DNA of 32,374 bases. It comes from Maritimibacter sp. REDSEA-S28_B5. Its GTDB lineage: Bacteria; Pseudomonadota; Alphaproteobacteria; Rhodobacterales; Rhodobacteraceae. Below are positions 18,474-27,159 of this stretch, piece by piece (position 1 is the stretch's first letter; each line of letters begins with the position of its first letter). The stretch covers positions 3,034 to 35,407 of the forward strand of contig LUOO01000088.1 in assembly GCA_001626765.1 (NCBI GenBank), given 5' to 3'. The translations under genes and the position numbers were made by a program. The notes under the pieces are model-generated. The model was not told the origin of the DNA, did no database searches, and saw nothing but the letters and a program-made list of their open reading frames with translations.

Positions 18474-18490
18474 AAAGGAATTCCGTCATA
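18474..18490 (+). promoter_or_regulatory. Ribosome binding site and AUA start codon of infC
   Basis: AAAGGA (18474-18479) lies 8 bases before ATA at 18488, and no ATG, GTG or TTG occurs in frame between the SD and the conserved N-terminus. Rare AUU/AUA/AUC starts are the basis of infC autoregulation, since IF3 itself rejects them. Confidence 0.8.
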
Positions 18491-19033
18491 GCTCGCAGAC
18501 CCCACAACGCACCGCCCACCCGCGACACCGGACCCCGGATCAACGAACGTATCCGTGCGCCCGAAATCCGGCTGATCGGTGCAGATGGCGAAAATGTCGG
18601 CGTCGTTTCCCCTCAGGAAGCGATGCGCATGGCCGAAGAGGCCGGCCTCGACCTCGTCGAAATCTCGCCCAACGCCACCCCGCCCGTGTGCAAGATCATG
18701 GACTTCGGCAAGTTCAAATACGAACAGCAGAAGCGGGAATCCGAGGCGCGCAAGAAGCAGAAAATCATCGAGGTCAAAGAGGTGAAGTTCCGTCCCAACA
18801 CGGACACCCACGACTACGAAGTGAAAATGCGGTCCGTGTTCAAGTTCCTCGAGAACGGCGACAAGGTGAAAGTCACGCTGCGCTTCCGGGGCCGCGAAAT
18901 GGCGCACCAGAACCTTGGCCGCGATCTGCTCGAACGGGTCGCCGAGGACGTGAAGGAGATCGGCAAGGTCGAAAACATGCCCAAGCTCGAAGGCCGTCAG
19001 ATGGTGATGATGATCGGGCCGGTCGCCAAGTAG
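18488..19033 (+). CDS. infC: Translation initiation factor IF-3, with AUA start
   Basis: Binds the 30S subunit and checks start-codon and initiator-tRNA pairing. From the ATA at 18488 the protein is 181 residues and begins [40 protein letters not shown], the conserved N-terminal domain; starting at the first ATG (18623) would remove most of it. The linker helix ([27 protein letters not shown]) and C-terminal domain ([33 protein letters not shown] ... [10 protein letters not shown]) are complete. The rare start codon implies autoregulation. The usual downstream partners rpmI and rplT are not here; a terminator follows at once. Confidence 0.95.
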   Translation: MARRPHNAPPTRDTGPRINERIRAPEIRLIGADGENVGVVSPQEAMRMAEEAGLDLVEISPNATPPVCKIMDFGKFKYEQQKRESEARKKQKIIEVKEVKFRPNTDTHDYEVKMRSVFKFLENGDKVKVTLRFRGREMAHQNLGRDLLERVAEDVKEIGKVENMPKLEGRQMVMMIGPVAK

Positions 19034-19094
19034 CCCCTCGATCGGATCTTGCCCTGGACGTGGTCCGGGGCCTCTGGTTTCGGCAAATCGCACG

Positions 19095-19130
19095 AAAAAG
19101 GCCCCTGCTTTCGCAGGGGCCTTTGTTTTT
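19095..19130. terminator. Bidirectional intrinsic terminator between infC and the OmpA-family gene
   Basis: AAAGGCCCCTGC (19097-19108) and GCAGGGGCCTTT (19113-19124) form a perfect 12-base stem with loop TTTC, followed by GTTTTT on the plus strand and preceded by AAAAA, giving a T run for the minus strand too. It serves two convergent genes. Confidence 0.9.
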
Positions 19131-19146
19131 CCGGTAGTGGCCGGGA

Positions 19147-21174
19147 TTACTGCAAGAGCGGCGTGATGTTGCGCACGTTCGCGCGGCGGTTTTCCCGAAT
19201 GTCACCCGCTTGTGCGACCTTGAGATCGCTCTCGCCATAACCCTGCGTGATCAGGTTTTCCGGCGGCACGTCGAAATATTCGGTCAGCGCAAGGGCCACC
19301 GATTCCGCACGACGGTCCGACAGCGCGAGATTGTAGGCCGCGTTGCCCACCGTGTCGGTGTGACCTTCGATCAGGAAGACCGCATCGGGCACCTCCGCGA
19401 TGACGTCACGGATGGCCGACCCGAGCGCGGCAAGTTCTTCCGCTTGGCTCGAGGTAATGACCGCAGAGCCGGTGTTGAAGGTGATCGCGTCCACTTCGAT
19501 AACCGGGGCGAGGTCACGGATCTGGGCATACTCGCGGATCTGACGCAGCGAGAAGGTCCGGTCCGGGCTCGCGTTCATCGAAGCCATCAGGGCTTCGCGC
19601 AGCGCAACCTCGTCCGAGGACGACACCTGCACCGACGGAGCCGGGCGATAGTCCGCGAATTCCTGACGGCTGACCGGCTGGGACGCCACCGTGTCGTCGA
19701 AGAGCACGATCGAAGTGCCGTCCGGCGTCACTTTCGTCCGCTTGAGAACCGTGCCATCCGCCGCACGCACCGTGATGATGCGCGAGCCGTCTTCACGGTC
19801 AACGATGGTCCGGGTCGAGCCATCGTCAAAGGACTTGGTCGACACGACCGCGCCCGGCTGACGCAGGATCTCGTCGTCGTTCTTCAAGACCGAATAGGTG
19901 CCGTCGGGATTCTGGACCACGATACGGTCGCCCGAGTTCGAGACGACTTCCTTGTTGTTGTTCAGGAGCGTGCCCACGGCCACACCGCCAAGACCCACGA
20001 GAACCATTTTCTCGAAGTTGGTCAGGTCACGATTGAGCGTGTTGGACAGCACGGTGCCTTCATTGGTAGCCGAGGCGCCGGCAACCTGCGTCTCGTATTC
20101 CTCGCTGGCCGAACGGGTGGATTCGGCGGTCACTTCCTCGACCACGACGCCTTCCTCGTCCGCCGTGACGTCAACCTCGGCATCCGCGTCGGATTCGGTT
20201 GCAGCGGCCGCCGTCGGCGCGGCGTCTTCCACCGGCTCTTCCGGCATCACGTCCTGTGCGATGACTTCGCCTGCCGCATCGGCCTCGGCGGTGTCTTCGG
20301 GGGCAGCACCGGCTTCGGCCGCAACCTCGCCTTCCGCGTCGGCTTCGGCATCGACGCCAGCGGTCGCTTCGGCATCTGCGTCGTCACCGGTCAGTTGATC
20401 GGCGAGTTGTTCGACGAGGCCACGATCATCTTCGGCAGCCGGTTCTTCGGTCACCGACTCTTCGGCTTCGGGCGCCTGAGCGGTTTCCGCATCCGTATCG
20501 GCCTCGATCCGCTCGCCTGCGGTCATGTCCTCGGCAGGCGATTCCTCGGCGGGCGCTTCTTCGGCTGGGGCTTCGGCAGCCTGCTCTTCGGCATCGTCGC
20601 CGGTGAGCTGATCCGCCAGTTTCTCCACGAGATTGCGGTCGTCCTCTGCAGGAGCCTCTGCCGCCTCAGCAGGGGCATCGGTGGCTTCCATCTCGGGTTC
20701 CGCTGGGGCTTCGGTGGTCTCCACTTCGGGTTCCGCGACCGCCTCGGCTTCAACCTCTGCCTCGGCTTCGGCAACAGGCGCTTCCGCCTGAACCTCGGCC
20801 TCGGCTTCCGCCGCCATGTCCTCGGCGGTCACAGGCGCTTCCACAGGTTCTTCCGCCGGCTCAGCCGCCTCGGCAGCTTCCTCGACCGGCTCTTCGACGG
20901 CGGCGGGCGCATTGCCCGCTGCATCGGCGGCCTGTTCGCCCGGTTCGGCGGGCGTGGCGGGGTCCGCCGGAGCTTCGGCGGTGGCGGGTTCAGCGGGCTC
21001 GGCCGGATCGGCCGCCTGCTGTTCTTCATCCGTGCCCATGATCTTGGCCTTGGCCAATTCCATGGCGTTCTGGATCTCGGTGCCATCTTCGAGCCCGCAG
21101 GGGAAAGGACCCGCGAGGCCGCAGGTTTCCAGATCCGCTTCCGCCTCGGCGGCTGCATCCTTCCGCCAGAGCAA
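19147..21174 (-). CDS. OmpA-family peptidoglycan-binding protein with long acidic region and no signal peptide
   Basis: 675 residues from a TTG at 21174, with an in-frame TAA only 6 bases upstream. Residues 55-350 are almost entirely Ala, Glu, Pro and Asp, with an internal repeat EDDRxLVExLADQLTGDDA at about 177-195 and 249-266. A hydrophobic stretch MVLVGLGGVAVGTLL (390-404) follows, then beta-rich sequence with YSVLKNDDEIL and DGSTRTIVDREDGSRIITVRA. The OmpA C-terminal domain starts near residue 555 (ITFNTGSAVI ... IEGHTDTVGNAAYNLALSDRRAESV) with the peptidoglycan-contacting aspartate and arginine. Relatives carry an export signal; here the N-terminus (MLWRKDAAAEAEADLETCG) looks like mature sequence, so the true 5' end is missing or lost. 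Confidence 0.82.
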   Translation of the reverse strand: MLWRKDAAAEAEADLETCGLAGPFPCGLEDGTEIQNAMELAKAKIMGTDEEQQAADPAEPAEPATAEAPADPATPAEPGEQAADAAGNAPAAVEEPVEEAAEAAEPAEEPVEAPVTAEDMAAEAEAEVQAEAPVAEAEAEVEAEAVAEPEVETTEAPAEPEMEATDAPAEAAEAPAEDDRNLVEKLADQLTGDDAEEQAAEAPAEEAPAEESPAEDMTAGERIEADTDAETAQAPEAEESVTEEPAAEDDRGLVEQLADQLTGDDADAEATAGVDAEADAEGEVAAEAGAAPEDTAEADAAGEVIAQDVMPEEPVEDAAPTAAAATESDADAEVDVTADEEGVVVEEVTAESTRSASEEYETQVAGASATNEGTVLSNTLNRDLTNFEKMVLVGLGGVAVGTLLNNNKEVVSNSGDRIVVQNPDGTYSVLKNDDEILRQPGAVVSTKSFDDGSTRTIVDREDGSRIITVRAADGTVLKRTKVTPDGTSIVLFDDTVASQPVSRQEFADYRPAPSVQVSSSDEVALREALMASMNASPDRTFSLRQIREYAQIRDLAPVIEVDAITFNTGSAVITSSQAEELAALGSAIRDVIAEVPDAVFLIEGHTDTVGNAAYNLALSDRRAESVALALTEYFDVPPENLITQGYGESDLKVAQAGDIRENRRANVRNITPLLQ

Positions 21175-21250
21175 GAATTAATCCCCCATCACCTCCCGGC
21201 GCCGATCCGCCCAACACCTTGGATTTCCGGCGTAAACCCGCCCGGAAAGG

Positions 21251-21276
21251 AAAAACCGCGCCCCTTTCGGGACACG
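21251..21276 (-). terminator. Probable terminator after coxM
   Basis: On the minus strand CGTGTCCC and GGGGCGCG pair over 8 positions (two G-T) around a GAAA tetraloop, followed by G and five T residues, 64 bases after the coxM stop codon. Confidence 0.55.
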
Positions 21277-21339
21277 GTGTTATTGCATAGCAGCCGGGGT
21301 GGATCGCCCAAAGAGGGGCGGTTATCCCCTAGCAGACGT

Positions 21340-22116
21340 TCAGCAGGCGTTGACGGCTCGCTTGGTGACCACGCCAACGAGATGGGCGCGATAAGCTTTC
21401 GAGCCGTGGATGTCCCCGATCATGTTGTCGGCAGACACCGTCAACCCGTCCAGAGCCGAGGCCGAGAAGTTCGACGACAGCGCCTGTTCGGCTTCGGTCC
21501 AGCGGAACACGCCGCCTTCCGACGCACCTGTGACAGCGACGCGCACGCCATTCGCACCTTTGGCCACGAACACACCGACCAGCGCGAAGCGCGAGGCGGG
21601 CTGTTCGAATTTGATGTAGGCCGCCTTTTCCGGGATCGGGAACTTCACCGCCTTGATGAACTCGCCCTCGTCGAGCGCGGTTTCGAAAAGCCCGGTGAAG
21701 TAGTCGTCCGCCGCAAGCTCACGCTTGTTGGTGACAATGGTCGCGCCCGAGGCCAGCGCCGCCGACGGGTAGCAGGCCGACGGGTCGTTGTTGCCCAAGC
21801 TGCCGCCGATGGTGCCCCGGTTGCGCACATGGGGGTCGCCGATCTTTCCCGCCAGCGCCGAGAGCGCCGGATAGGAGCCGTCGGCGGCCACGTCTGCGTG
21901 GCAGGTCGCGCCCCCGATGACCAGCATGTCGCCCTCTTTCGAGATGCCCTTGAGTTCGTCGATCGCGGTGAGCGACACGAGCGTCTCGGGCATGGCAAGG
22001 CGCTGTTTCAGCGTCGGGATGAGGGTCTGCCCCCCCGAGAGCGGCTGACCGCCCCCGGCGATGGCTTTTTCGGCATCGGCCAGCGAGGTGGGCCGTTCCA
22101 GTTCGAATGCATACAT
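21340..22116 (-). CDS. coxM: Molybdenum hydroxylase FAD-binding medium subunit, CoxM type
   Basis: Carries FAD and passes electrons from the iron-sulfur subunit to the quinone pool or another acceptor. 258 residues, starting 13 bases after coxL. The two FAD-pyrophosphate motifs of the family are present: SGGQTLIP (about residues 27-34) and [13 protein letters not shown] (about residues 101-113). The C-terminal half (CO dehydrogenase flavoprotein C-terminal domain) ends [14 protein letters not shown]. It is the last gene of the coxS-coxL-coxM set; a coxG-type gene does not follow. Because CoxL is form II, the complex may oxidise a substrate other than CO. Confidence 0.92.
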   Translation of the reverse strand: MYAFELERPTSLADAEKAIAGGGQPLSGGQTLIPTLKQRLAMPETLVSLTAIDELKGISKEGDMLVIGGATCHADVAADGSYPALSALAGKIGDPHVRNRGTIGGSLGNNDPSACYPSAALASGATIVTNKRELAADDYFTGLFETALDEGEFIKAVKFPIPEKAAYIKFEQPASRFALVGVFVAKGANGVRVAVTGASEGGVFRWTEAEQALSSNFSASALDGLTVSADNMIGDIHGSKAYRAHLVGVVTKRAVNAC

Positions 22117-22129
22117 GGTTCGTGCTCCC

Positions 22130-24496
22130 TTACTGGCCGTTCATAGCGGCCCAGACACGTCCGGGCGTGAGCGGCATGTTGATGTGGGTGATGTCATGGC
22201 CGCCGCGCTGGAGCGCGTCGATCACCGCGTTCACCACGGCGGGCGGCGACCCGATCGCCCCGGCTTCGCCGCAGCCCTTCACCCCCAGCGGGTTATGGGT
22301 GCAGGGCGTGCCGTTCGAATGGTCCACCGCGTAGAACGGCAGGTCATCGGCCCGCGGCATGGCGTAGTCCATGTAGGACCCCGTCAGCAGCTGGCCGTCG
22401 GCGTCGTAGACCGCGCCTTCAAGCAGCGCCTGACCCACACCTTGGGCAATACCGCCATGCACCTGACCCTCGACGATCATCGGGTTCACGATGTTGCCGA
22501 AGTCGTCTGCGGCGGCAAAGCTCTCGATGGTAACTTTGCCGGTTTCCGGGTCCACTTCCACTTCGCAGGCATAGGCGCCCGAGGGATAGGTGAAGTTGGA
22601 CGGATCGTAGAAGGCGGTTTCCTCAAGCCCCGGCTCGATGTCCTCGAGCGGGTAGTTGTGGGGCACATAGGCCGCGAGCGTCACATCGCCCCAGGCCACG
22701 GATTTGTCCGTGCCCGCGACCGAGAATTTCCCGTCCTTGAGTTCGATGTCGCTGTCGGCGGCTTCGAGCAGGTGGGCCGCGATCTTCTTGGCCTTGTTGA
22801 TGATCTTCTCCGTGGCGCGCACCATGGCCGATCCACCCACGGCGAGCGAGCGCGAGCCATAGGTGCCCATGCCCATCGGCGTGTTGGCGGTGTCGCCATG
22901 CACGATCTCGACCATGTTCGGGTCGATCCCGATCATCTCCGCGATCACCTGCGGGAAGGACGTCTCGTGCCCCTGCCCGTGGCTGTGCGAGCCGGTCATG
23001 ACGACCAGACCACCGGTGGCGTTCACCCGCACGGTGGCGGATTCATAAAGACCCGCGCGCGCGCCGAGCTGGCCGACGAGGTTCGACGGCGCAATGCCGC
23101 AGGCTTCGATGTAACAGTTGACGCCCAGACCGCGCAGCTTGCCGTTCTTTTTCGATTCCGCCGCCCGCGCTTCGAACCCGGCCCGGTCGATCATCGTCTC
23201 GAGCGTGTCCATCGTCGCGTTGTAATCGCCCGTATCGTATTCCACGGCGACCGGGGTCGCATAGGGGAACTGGGTGATGAAGTTCTGGCGACGCAGCGCA
23301 ATCGGATCGACGCCCAGCTCACGCGCGGCCTTGTCAATGAGCCGCTCGAGCTGGAAGGTCGCCTCGGGGCGGCCCGCGCCACGGTAGGCGTCCACCGGAA
23401 CGGTGTTGGTGAAGACGGCCTTCACGTTCACATAGATAAGCGGCGTCTTGTAGTTGCCGGCCATCAGTGTGCCGTGAAGCCACGTCGGCACCGAGGGGGC
23501 GAAGGTGGAGAGATAGGCCCCCATGTTCGCGTAGGTATCAGTGCGGATCGCGGTGAAGTTGTTGTCCGCATCCAGCGCCAGTTCGATCTTGGTCACATGG
23601 TCACGGCCATGGGCGTCGGACATGAAGGCTTCCGAGCGCGACGAGGTCCATTTCACCGGACGCTTGATCTTCTTGGCCGCGAAAGTCGCGAGCGCCTCTT
23701 CCGCGTAGTGGAAGATCTTGGTGCCGAAGCCGCCACCCACGTCGGGGGCGACCACGCGCAGCTTGTGCTCGGGAATACCCAGCACGAAGGCGCCCATGAG
23801 CAGCCGGATCACATGCGGGTTCTGCGAGGTGGTGTAGAGCGTCGACATGCCGTCGGCCTCGTCATACTCGCCGATGGCCACGCGGGGCTCCATCGGGTTG
23901 GCGACGAGACGGTTGTTGACGAGCTCGAGCGTCGTGACATGGGCGGCCTTTTCAAAAGCCTCGTCCACAGCGCCCTTGTTTTCCTCGACGAAGCCCCAGT
24001 CGTAGCAGAGGTTCGAGGTCAGGTCGTCGTGCACCTTCGGCGCACCTTCCTTGACCGCTTCCTTCATGTCGATGACGGCTGGCAGTTCCTCGATGTCTAC
24101 CACGATGGCCTCGGCCGCGTCGCGCGCCTGTTCCAGCGTCTCGGCGATGACGGCGGCGATGGGGTCACCAACGTGACGGACCTTGCCTTGGGCCAGAACC
24201 GGGTGCGCCGGCTCCTGCATCGGCTGACCATGACGGTCGGTGACCTGCCAGCCGCAGGGGATGCTGCCCACGCCTTCGAAGTCCTTGCCGGTCAGGATCG
24301 CGACCACACCCTCCATCGCCTCGGCTTCGGCGGTGTCGATCCCGTTGATCCGTCCATGCGCAACCTGGCTGCGCAGAATATACATATGGGTCTGGCCGTG
24401 ACGGTTCAGGTCGTCGGTATAACGCCCCTTGCCGGTCAGGAACCGAACGTCTTCACGGCGCTTGTTCGGCGCGCCGATGCCTCCATCTGCTGGCAT
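22130..24496 (-). CDS. coxL: Molybdopterin-binding large subunit, form II CoxL (xanthine dehydrogenase family)
   Basis: Catalytic subunit of a molybdenum hydroxylase, 788 residues. The active-site loop reads AYRGAGR (residues 370-376), the signature of form II (BMS-type) CoxL, whereas true CO dehydrogenases of form I have AYxCSFR with a copper-binding cysteine. Other family blocks are [25 protein letters not shown] at the N-terminus, [19 protein letters not shown] (binding the cofactor) and [23 protein letters not shown], plus [21 protein letters not shown] with the catalytic glutamate near the C-terminus. Operon order is coxS-coxL-coxM. Substrate unknown; form II proteins are common in the Roseobacter group and generally do not support CO oxidation alone. 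Confidence 0.93.
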   Translation of the reverse strand: MPADGGIGAPNKRREDVRFLTGKGRYTDDLNRHGQTHMYILRSQVAHGRINGIDTAEAEAMEGVVAILTGKDFEGVGSIPCGWQVTDRHGQPMQEPAHPVLAQGKVRHVGDPIAAVIAETLEQARDAAEAIVVDIEELPAVIDMKEAVKEGAPKVHDDLTSNLCYDWGFVEENKGAVDEAFEKAAHVTTLELVNNRLVANPMEPRVAIGEYDEADGMSTLYTTSQNPHVIRLLMGAFVLGIPEHKLRVVAPDVGGGFGTKIFHYAEEALATFAAKKIKRPVKWTSSRSEAFMSDAHGRDHVTKIELALDADNNFTAIRTDTYANMGAYLSTFAPSVPTWLHGTLMAGNYKTPLIYVNVKAVFTNTVPVDAYRGAGRPEATFQLERLIDKAARELGVDPIALRRQNFITQFPYATPVAVEYDTGDYNATMDTLETMIDRAGFEARAAESKKNGKLRGLGVNCYIEACGIAPSNLVGQLGARAGLYESATVRVNATGGLVVMTGSHSHGQGHETSFPQVIAEMIGIDPNMVEIVHGDTANTPMGMGTYGSRSLAVGGSAMVRATEKIINKAKKIAAHLLEAADSDIELKDGKFSVAGTDKSVAWGDVTLAAYVPHNYPLEDIEPGLEETAFYDPSNFTYPSGAYACEVEVDPETGKVTIESFAAADDFGNIVNPMIVEGQVHGGIAQGVGQALLEGAVYDADGQLLTGSYMDYAMPRADDLPFYAVDHSNGTPCTHNPLGVKGCGEAGAIGSPPAVVNAVIDALQRGGHDITHINMPLTPGRVWAAMNGQ

Positions 24497-24534
24497 ATGA
24501 TCCTCCCTGGATACGTGCTGGCTTTACGCCGAAA

Positions 24535-24871
24535 TCATTCCGCCGCGACGGCCGAAACGTCCTGCCCGGACGCGGCCATGATCGCCTTGACGATGTTGTG
24601 GTAGCCCGTGCAACGGCACAGGTTGCCGGTGAGGTAAGCGCGCACCTCGTGCTCCGTCGGCTTGGGGTTGTCCTTGAGCCGCGAACATGTTGCAGGACTT
24701 CACGCTGCGGCCATTCACATGGACGGTGCAGGCACCGCACTGGGCCGTGTCGCAGCCGACGTGGGTGCCGGTCAGGCGCAGGTTTTCGCGAATGAAGGTG
24801 GAAAGCAGCGTGCGCCCTTCCGCCTCGCCGGAGACGGACTTGCCGTTCACGGTCATCGTGACTTTCGTCAT
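24535..24871 (-). pseudogene. coxS: 2Fe-2S small subunit, CoxS type, with internal deletion and frameshift
   Basis: Iron-sulfur subunit that carries electrons from the molybdenum centre to FAD. The ATG at 24871 opens [23 protein letters not shown], and the plant-type 2Fe-2S cluster cysteines C40, C45, C48 and C60 are intact. After NMFA (about residue 64) the frame changes. The proper C-terminal end ([34 protein letters not shown]) continues in another frame to a TGA at 24535. About 50 residues, including the CGFC pair of the second cluster, are missing near 24678-24685. The normal length is about 160 residues, here 337 bases remain. Since coxL and coxM are intact, an assembly deletion is more likely than real decay. 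Confidence 0.88.
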
Positions 24872-24968
24872 GTGATCCTCCCTATGACGTCTTTTGAGAT
24901 ACTTAAGCACCCCCCCGCGCATTTTGGAAACACGACTTTAGGGCTATGTGCCTACACCTTGGTCGGGG

Positions 24969-24988
24969 TTGTCTCAGGGTTGAGACAA
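24969..24988. promoter_or_regulatory. Palindromic operator-like site upstream of the cox operon
   Basis: TTGTCTCAGGGTTGAGACAA is a perfect inverted repeat with 8-base arms and a 4-base centre, 98 bases upstream of the coxS start, in the 153-base gap after the molybdopterin-binding gene. Such a site fits a dimeric regulator of coxSLM; the factor cannot be named. Confidence 0.55.
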
Positions 24989-25024
24989 TGGACCGGCTGG
25001 AACAGATCGCCGGATGCCACTTTG

Positions 25025-26020
25025 CTAGCCGTTGCGCGGCTGTTTGCGGGTCGGAATTTCTTTCAAGAGCCCGCCCACGCCCATGGCCGATACCTCGGCG
25101 ACCGTGGGGGGGCATCCGACCGCGAGCCGTTCGAGCACCCAGTCCGCGCCGTTCATCGCGGGACTGCGCGCACATCCCGGCAGGCCGATGACGGGACGCC
25201 CATCGGCGGCGGTGCCGTAGAACAGGAGGTTGCCCGGATCGACCGGCATCCCGAAGCGTGTCACCTGCCCGCCCGCCTGCCGCAGCCCCTCCGGCCCCAC
25301 GTCGCGCGGGTCCGAGGTGGCACTTGCAGTGAGGATGAGAACCATGTCGGCCCGGCTCGCGGACACCGCAAAGGCCACGTCGCCCGCCGCGTGCGGCACG
25401 GGGGTCACCTGTTCCAGTGTCATGCCAAGCGCCGTGAGCCGCGCCTCGATGGCGCGGTAACCGCGCCCGGTGTCCTCGGTCGATCCCGCCTCATGCTCGG
25501 TGACGATCAGGTCGGCGGTCCGCGTGGTCACTGGCGCAATCCCGATGGCCCCACGCCCGGCTTCTACCGCTGCCGCGACCCCTGAGTGCGCCACCCCGTA
25601 GGAGATCACCTTGACCGTCGCCACCATGCTGCCGGGGTCCATCCGGTGCCAGTCCGGCACAGTGGCGAGCGTCAGCATCTCGTCCACCGCGTTGACCGCA
25701 TGAAGCCGCGCCACGTCGAGCCGCGCGAGCCCAGGTTCTTCGGCCAGAATGTTTACCCGGCCCGTGAAGGGCCTGGACAGCACGAGACCCGGCTTCCCTT
25801 CGATCAGCGCTTGGGCCAACATCAGCGCCGCAGCGTCCTCGCCCAGATCGTCGGGACCGAGCCGCGCCACAGTCACACGTTCGACGCCCGCCTCGCGCAG
25901 CCGCGCCACGTCCTCGCCGCCCAGAACCGTGCCCTTCTTGAGCTTGCCGCCCGCGAGCGCCACGGAATGGGCCAGAACGCCCCCTGTCGCCTCGCCAATG
26001 GGAACCGAACCGAACTCCAT
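25025..26020 (-). CDS. Molybdopterin-binding protein (MoCF biosynthesis-type domain)
   Basis: 331 residues starting at ATG directly after the xdhC stop (TAGATG, no gap), so co-translated with it. The N-terminal part (MEFGSVPIGEATGGVLAHSVALAGGKLKKGTVLGGEDVARLREAGVERVTVARLG) matches the front half of molybdenum-cofactor cytidylyltransferase fusions, and the later TADLIVTEHEAGSTEDTGRGYRAIEARL and LILTASATSDPRDVGPEGLRQAGG segments form the molybdopterin-binding MoaB/MoeA-like domain. The MocA/MobA-type nucleotidyltransferase half found fused in some relatives is absent here, so cytidylation must be done by another protein. Probably helps make the cofactor for the neighbouring CoxL. Confidence 0.82.
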   Translation of the reverse strand: MEFGSVPIGEATGGVLAHSVALAGGKLKKGTVLGGEDVARLREAGVERVTVARLGPDDLGEDAAALMLAQALIEGKPGLVLSRPFTGRVNILAEEPGLARLDVARLHAVNAVDEMLTLATVPDWHRMDPGSMVATVKVISYGVAHSGVAAAVEAGRGAIGIAPVTTRTADLIVTEHEAGSTEDTGRGYRAIEARLTALGMTLEQVTPVPHAAGDVAFAVSASRADMVLILTASATSDPRDVGPEGLRQAGGQVTRFGMPVDPGNLLFYGTAADGRPVIGLPGCARSPAMNGADWVLERLAVGCPPTVAEVSAMGVGGLLKEIPTRKQPRNG

Positions 26021-26992
26021 CTAACCCTGCCGCAGAACCTGCGTGATCTGCGCCATGGCAGAGACCGCGATTTCAGCGGGCGATTTCGCCCCGATATCCA
26101 ACCCCACCGGCGCATGAATCCGCGCGATCTGATCCGCGCTGAACCCACGCTCGCCCAGCCGCTCCACCCGTTTCGCGTGAGTCCGCTTGGACCCGAGCGA
26201 ACCCACGTAGAAACAGTTCGACCGAAGCGCCGCCTCGATGGCCGGATCGTCGATCTTGGGATCGTGTGACAGCGTGACCACGGCGGTTCGCGCGTCGAGG
26301 CCATAATCCGGCAGCACCTCGTCCGGGTAATCCTCTCGGATGTCCTCACCCGGAAAGCGATGTTCCTGCGCAAAGGCGCCGCGCGGGTCGATGATGAGCG
26401 GGTCATAGCCCGCGAGCCGCGCCATGGGCACCAGTGCCTGGGCGATATGGACCGCGCCCACGATCACCATGCGCAGCGGCGGGTTGTGGATGGCGACAAA
26501 GGTCCGCCCGTCCTCTTCGACCCCCGAGCGATCCGACCGGAACCGTTCCGGCACAGTCTCTACGCCGACAAGGCGCCGCGCCCAGTCGTCCAGATCGACG
26601 ACATAACCCACGGGCTCTCGCGCCGCGCGTTTCGCGACCAGCTTCGCGAGCATATCCTCGGGCACGGCGCGCCCGACCGGCTCGACCAGCACCCGGATCG
26701 TGCCACCGCAGGCCAGCCCGACCGCAAAGGCTTCGTCATCCGACACGCCATAGGTAAGCAGCCGCGATTCGCCGTCCTCCAGAGCCTCCATCGCCTCGAG
26801 CACCGTGGCGCCCTCGACACAGCCGCCCGAGACCGAGCCCTGTATCTCGCCCGCGCCCGAGATCACGAGATGCGACCCCACGGGACGCGGCGCCGAGCCC
26901 CATGTCTCGACCACGGTCGCGAGCACCGCGCCCTTGCCCGCCCGGTGCCAGTCCAATGCAATCGCCGGAATGTCGTCGTATTGCTCTGCCAT
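26021..26992 (-). CDS. xdhC: XdhC/CoxI family molybdenum hydroxylase maturation protein
   Basis: Binds molybdenum cofactor and helps its sulfuration and insertion into enzymes of the xanthine dehydrogenase family. 323 residues from ATG 26992 (MAEQYDDIPAIALDWHRAG); the preceding in-frame extension is arginine-rich and not conserved-looking. The XdhC N-terminal block is visible (LATVVETWGSAPRPVGSHLVIS, then GSVSGGCVEG), and the C-terminal Rossmann domain begins PLRMVIVGAVHIAQALVPMARLAGYDPLIIDPR, continuing VVTLSHDPKIDDPAIEAAL and YVGSLGSKRTHAKR. It heads a two-gene unit with the molybdopterin-binding protein and most probably serves the cox gene products. Confidence 0.93.
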   Translation of the reverse strand: MAEQYDDIPAIALDWHRAGKGAVLATVVETWGSAPRPVGSHLVISGAGEIQGSVSGGCVEGATVLEAMEALEDGESRLLTYGVSDDEAFAVGLACGGTIRVLVEPVGRAVPEDMLAKLVAKRAAREPVGYVVDLDDWARRLVGVETVPERFRSDRSGVEEDGRTFVAIHNPPLRMVIVGAVHIAQALVPMARLAGYDPLIIDPRGAFAQEHRFPGEDIREDYPDEVLPDYGLDARTAVVTLSHDPKIDDPAIEAALRSNCFYVGSLGSKRTHAKRVERLGERGFSADQIARIHAPVGLDIGAKSPAEIAVSAMAQITQVLRQG

Positions 26993-27061
26993 GATGTCCT
27001 CCGTCACCGTCAGGCTCGCACCGCGCGCCCACCTTCGCAAGGCCGACCGAAGTCGCACCCC

Positions 27062-27084
27062 CTTTCATCTTTCCCAAAAATACG
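27062..27084 (-). repeat. Possible tail of the Rhodobacterales intergenic element, third partial copy
   Basis: On the minus strand CGTATTTTTGGGAAAGATGAAAG resembles the tails of the elements at 9758-9816 and 12646-12700 (G/A-TATTT-x-TG-AA-x-CA-x-x-GAAGG), without the hairpin. It is short and diverged, so it is offered only as a likely relative. Confidence 0.35.
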
Positions 27085-27159
27085 CAAATCCCGAAGCCGC
27101 CACATGCAGAACTTCAGTCCACCTTGCCCAAACCCATCCCCCCGACTAAACCCGGAGCC

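Noticed and set aside
19147..21174. A CRISPR or other spaced repeat array in the Ala/Glu-rich region of the OmpA-family gene
   Set aside because: The repetition comes from low-complexity coding sequence; no constant repeat-spacer periodicity is present.
19210..22146. A 978-codon open frame on the plus strand opposite the OmpA-family and coxM genes
   Set aside because: It is antisense to two well-supported genes, is rich in Gly, Arg and Phe as expected for the complement of Ala/Glu-rich coding, and shows no domain.
22061..24604. An 847-codon open frame opposite coxL
   Set aside because: Shadow of a high-GC coding strand; coxL is unambiguous by its motifs.
21340..24871. A functional aerobic CO dehydrogenase operon
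   Set aside because: CoxL carries the form II loop AYRGAGR rather than the form I cysteine motif, and coxS is broken in this record.
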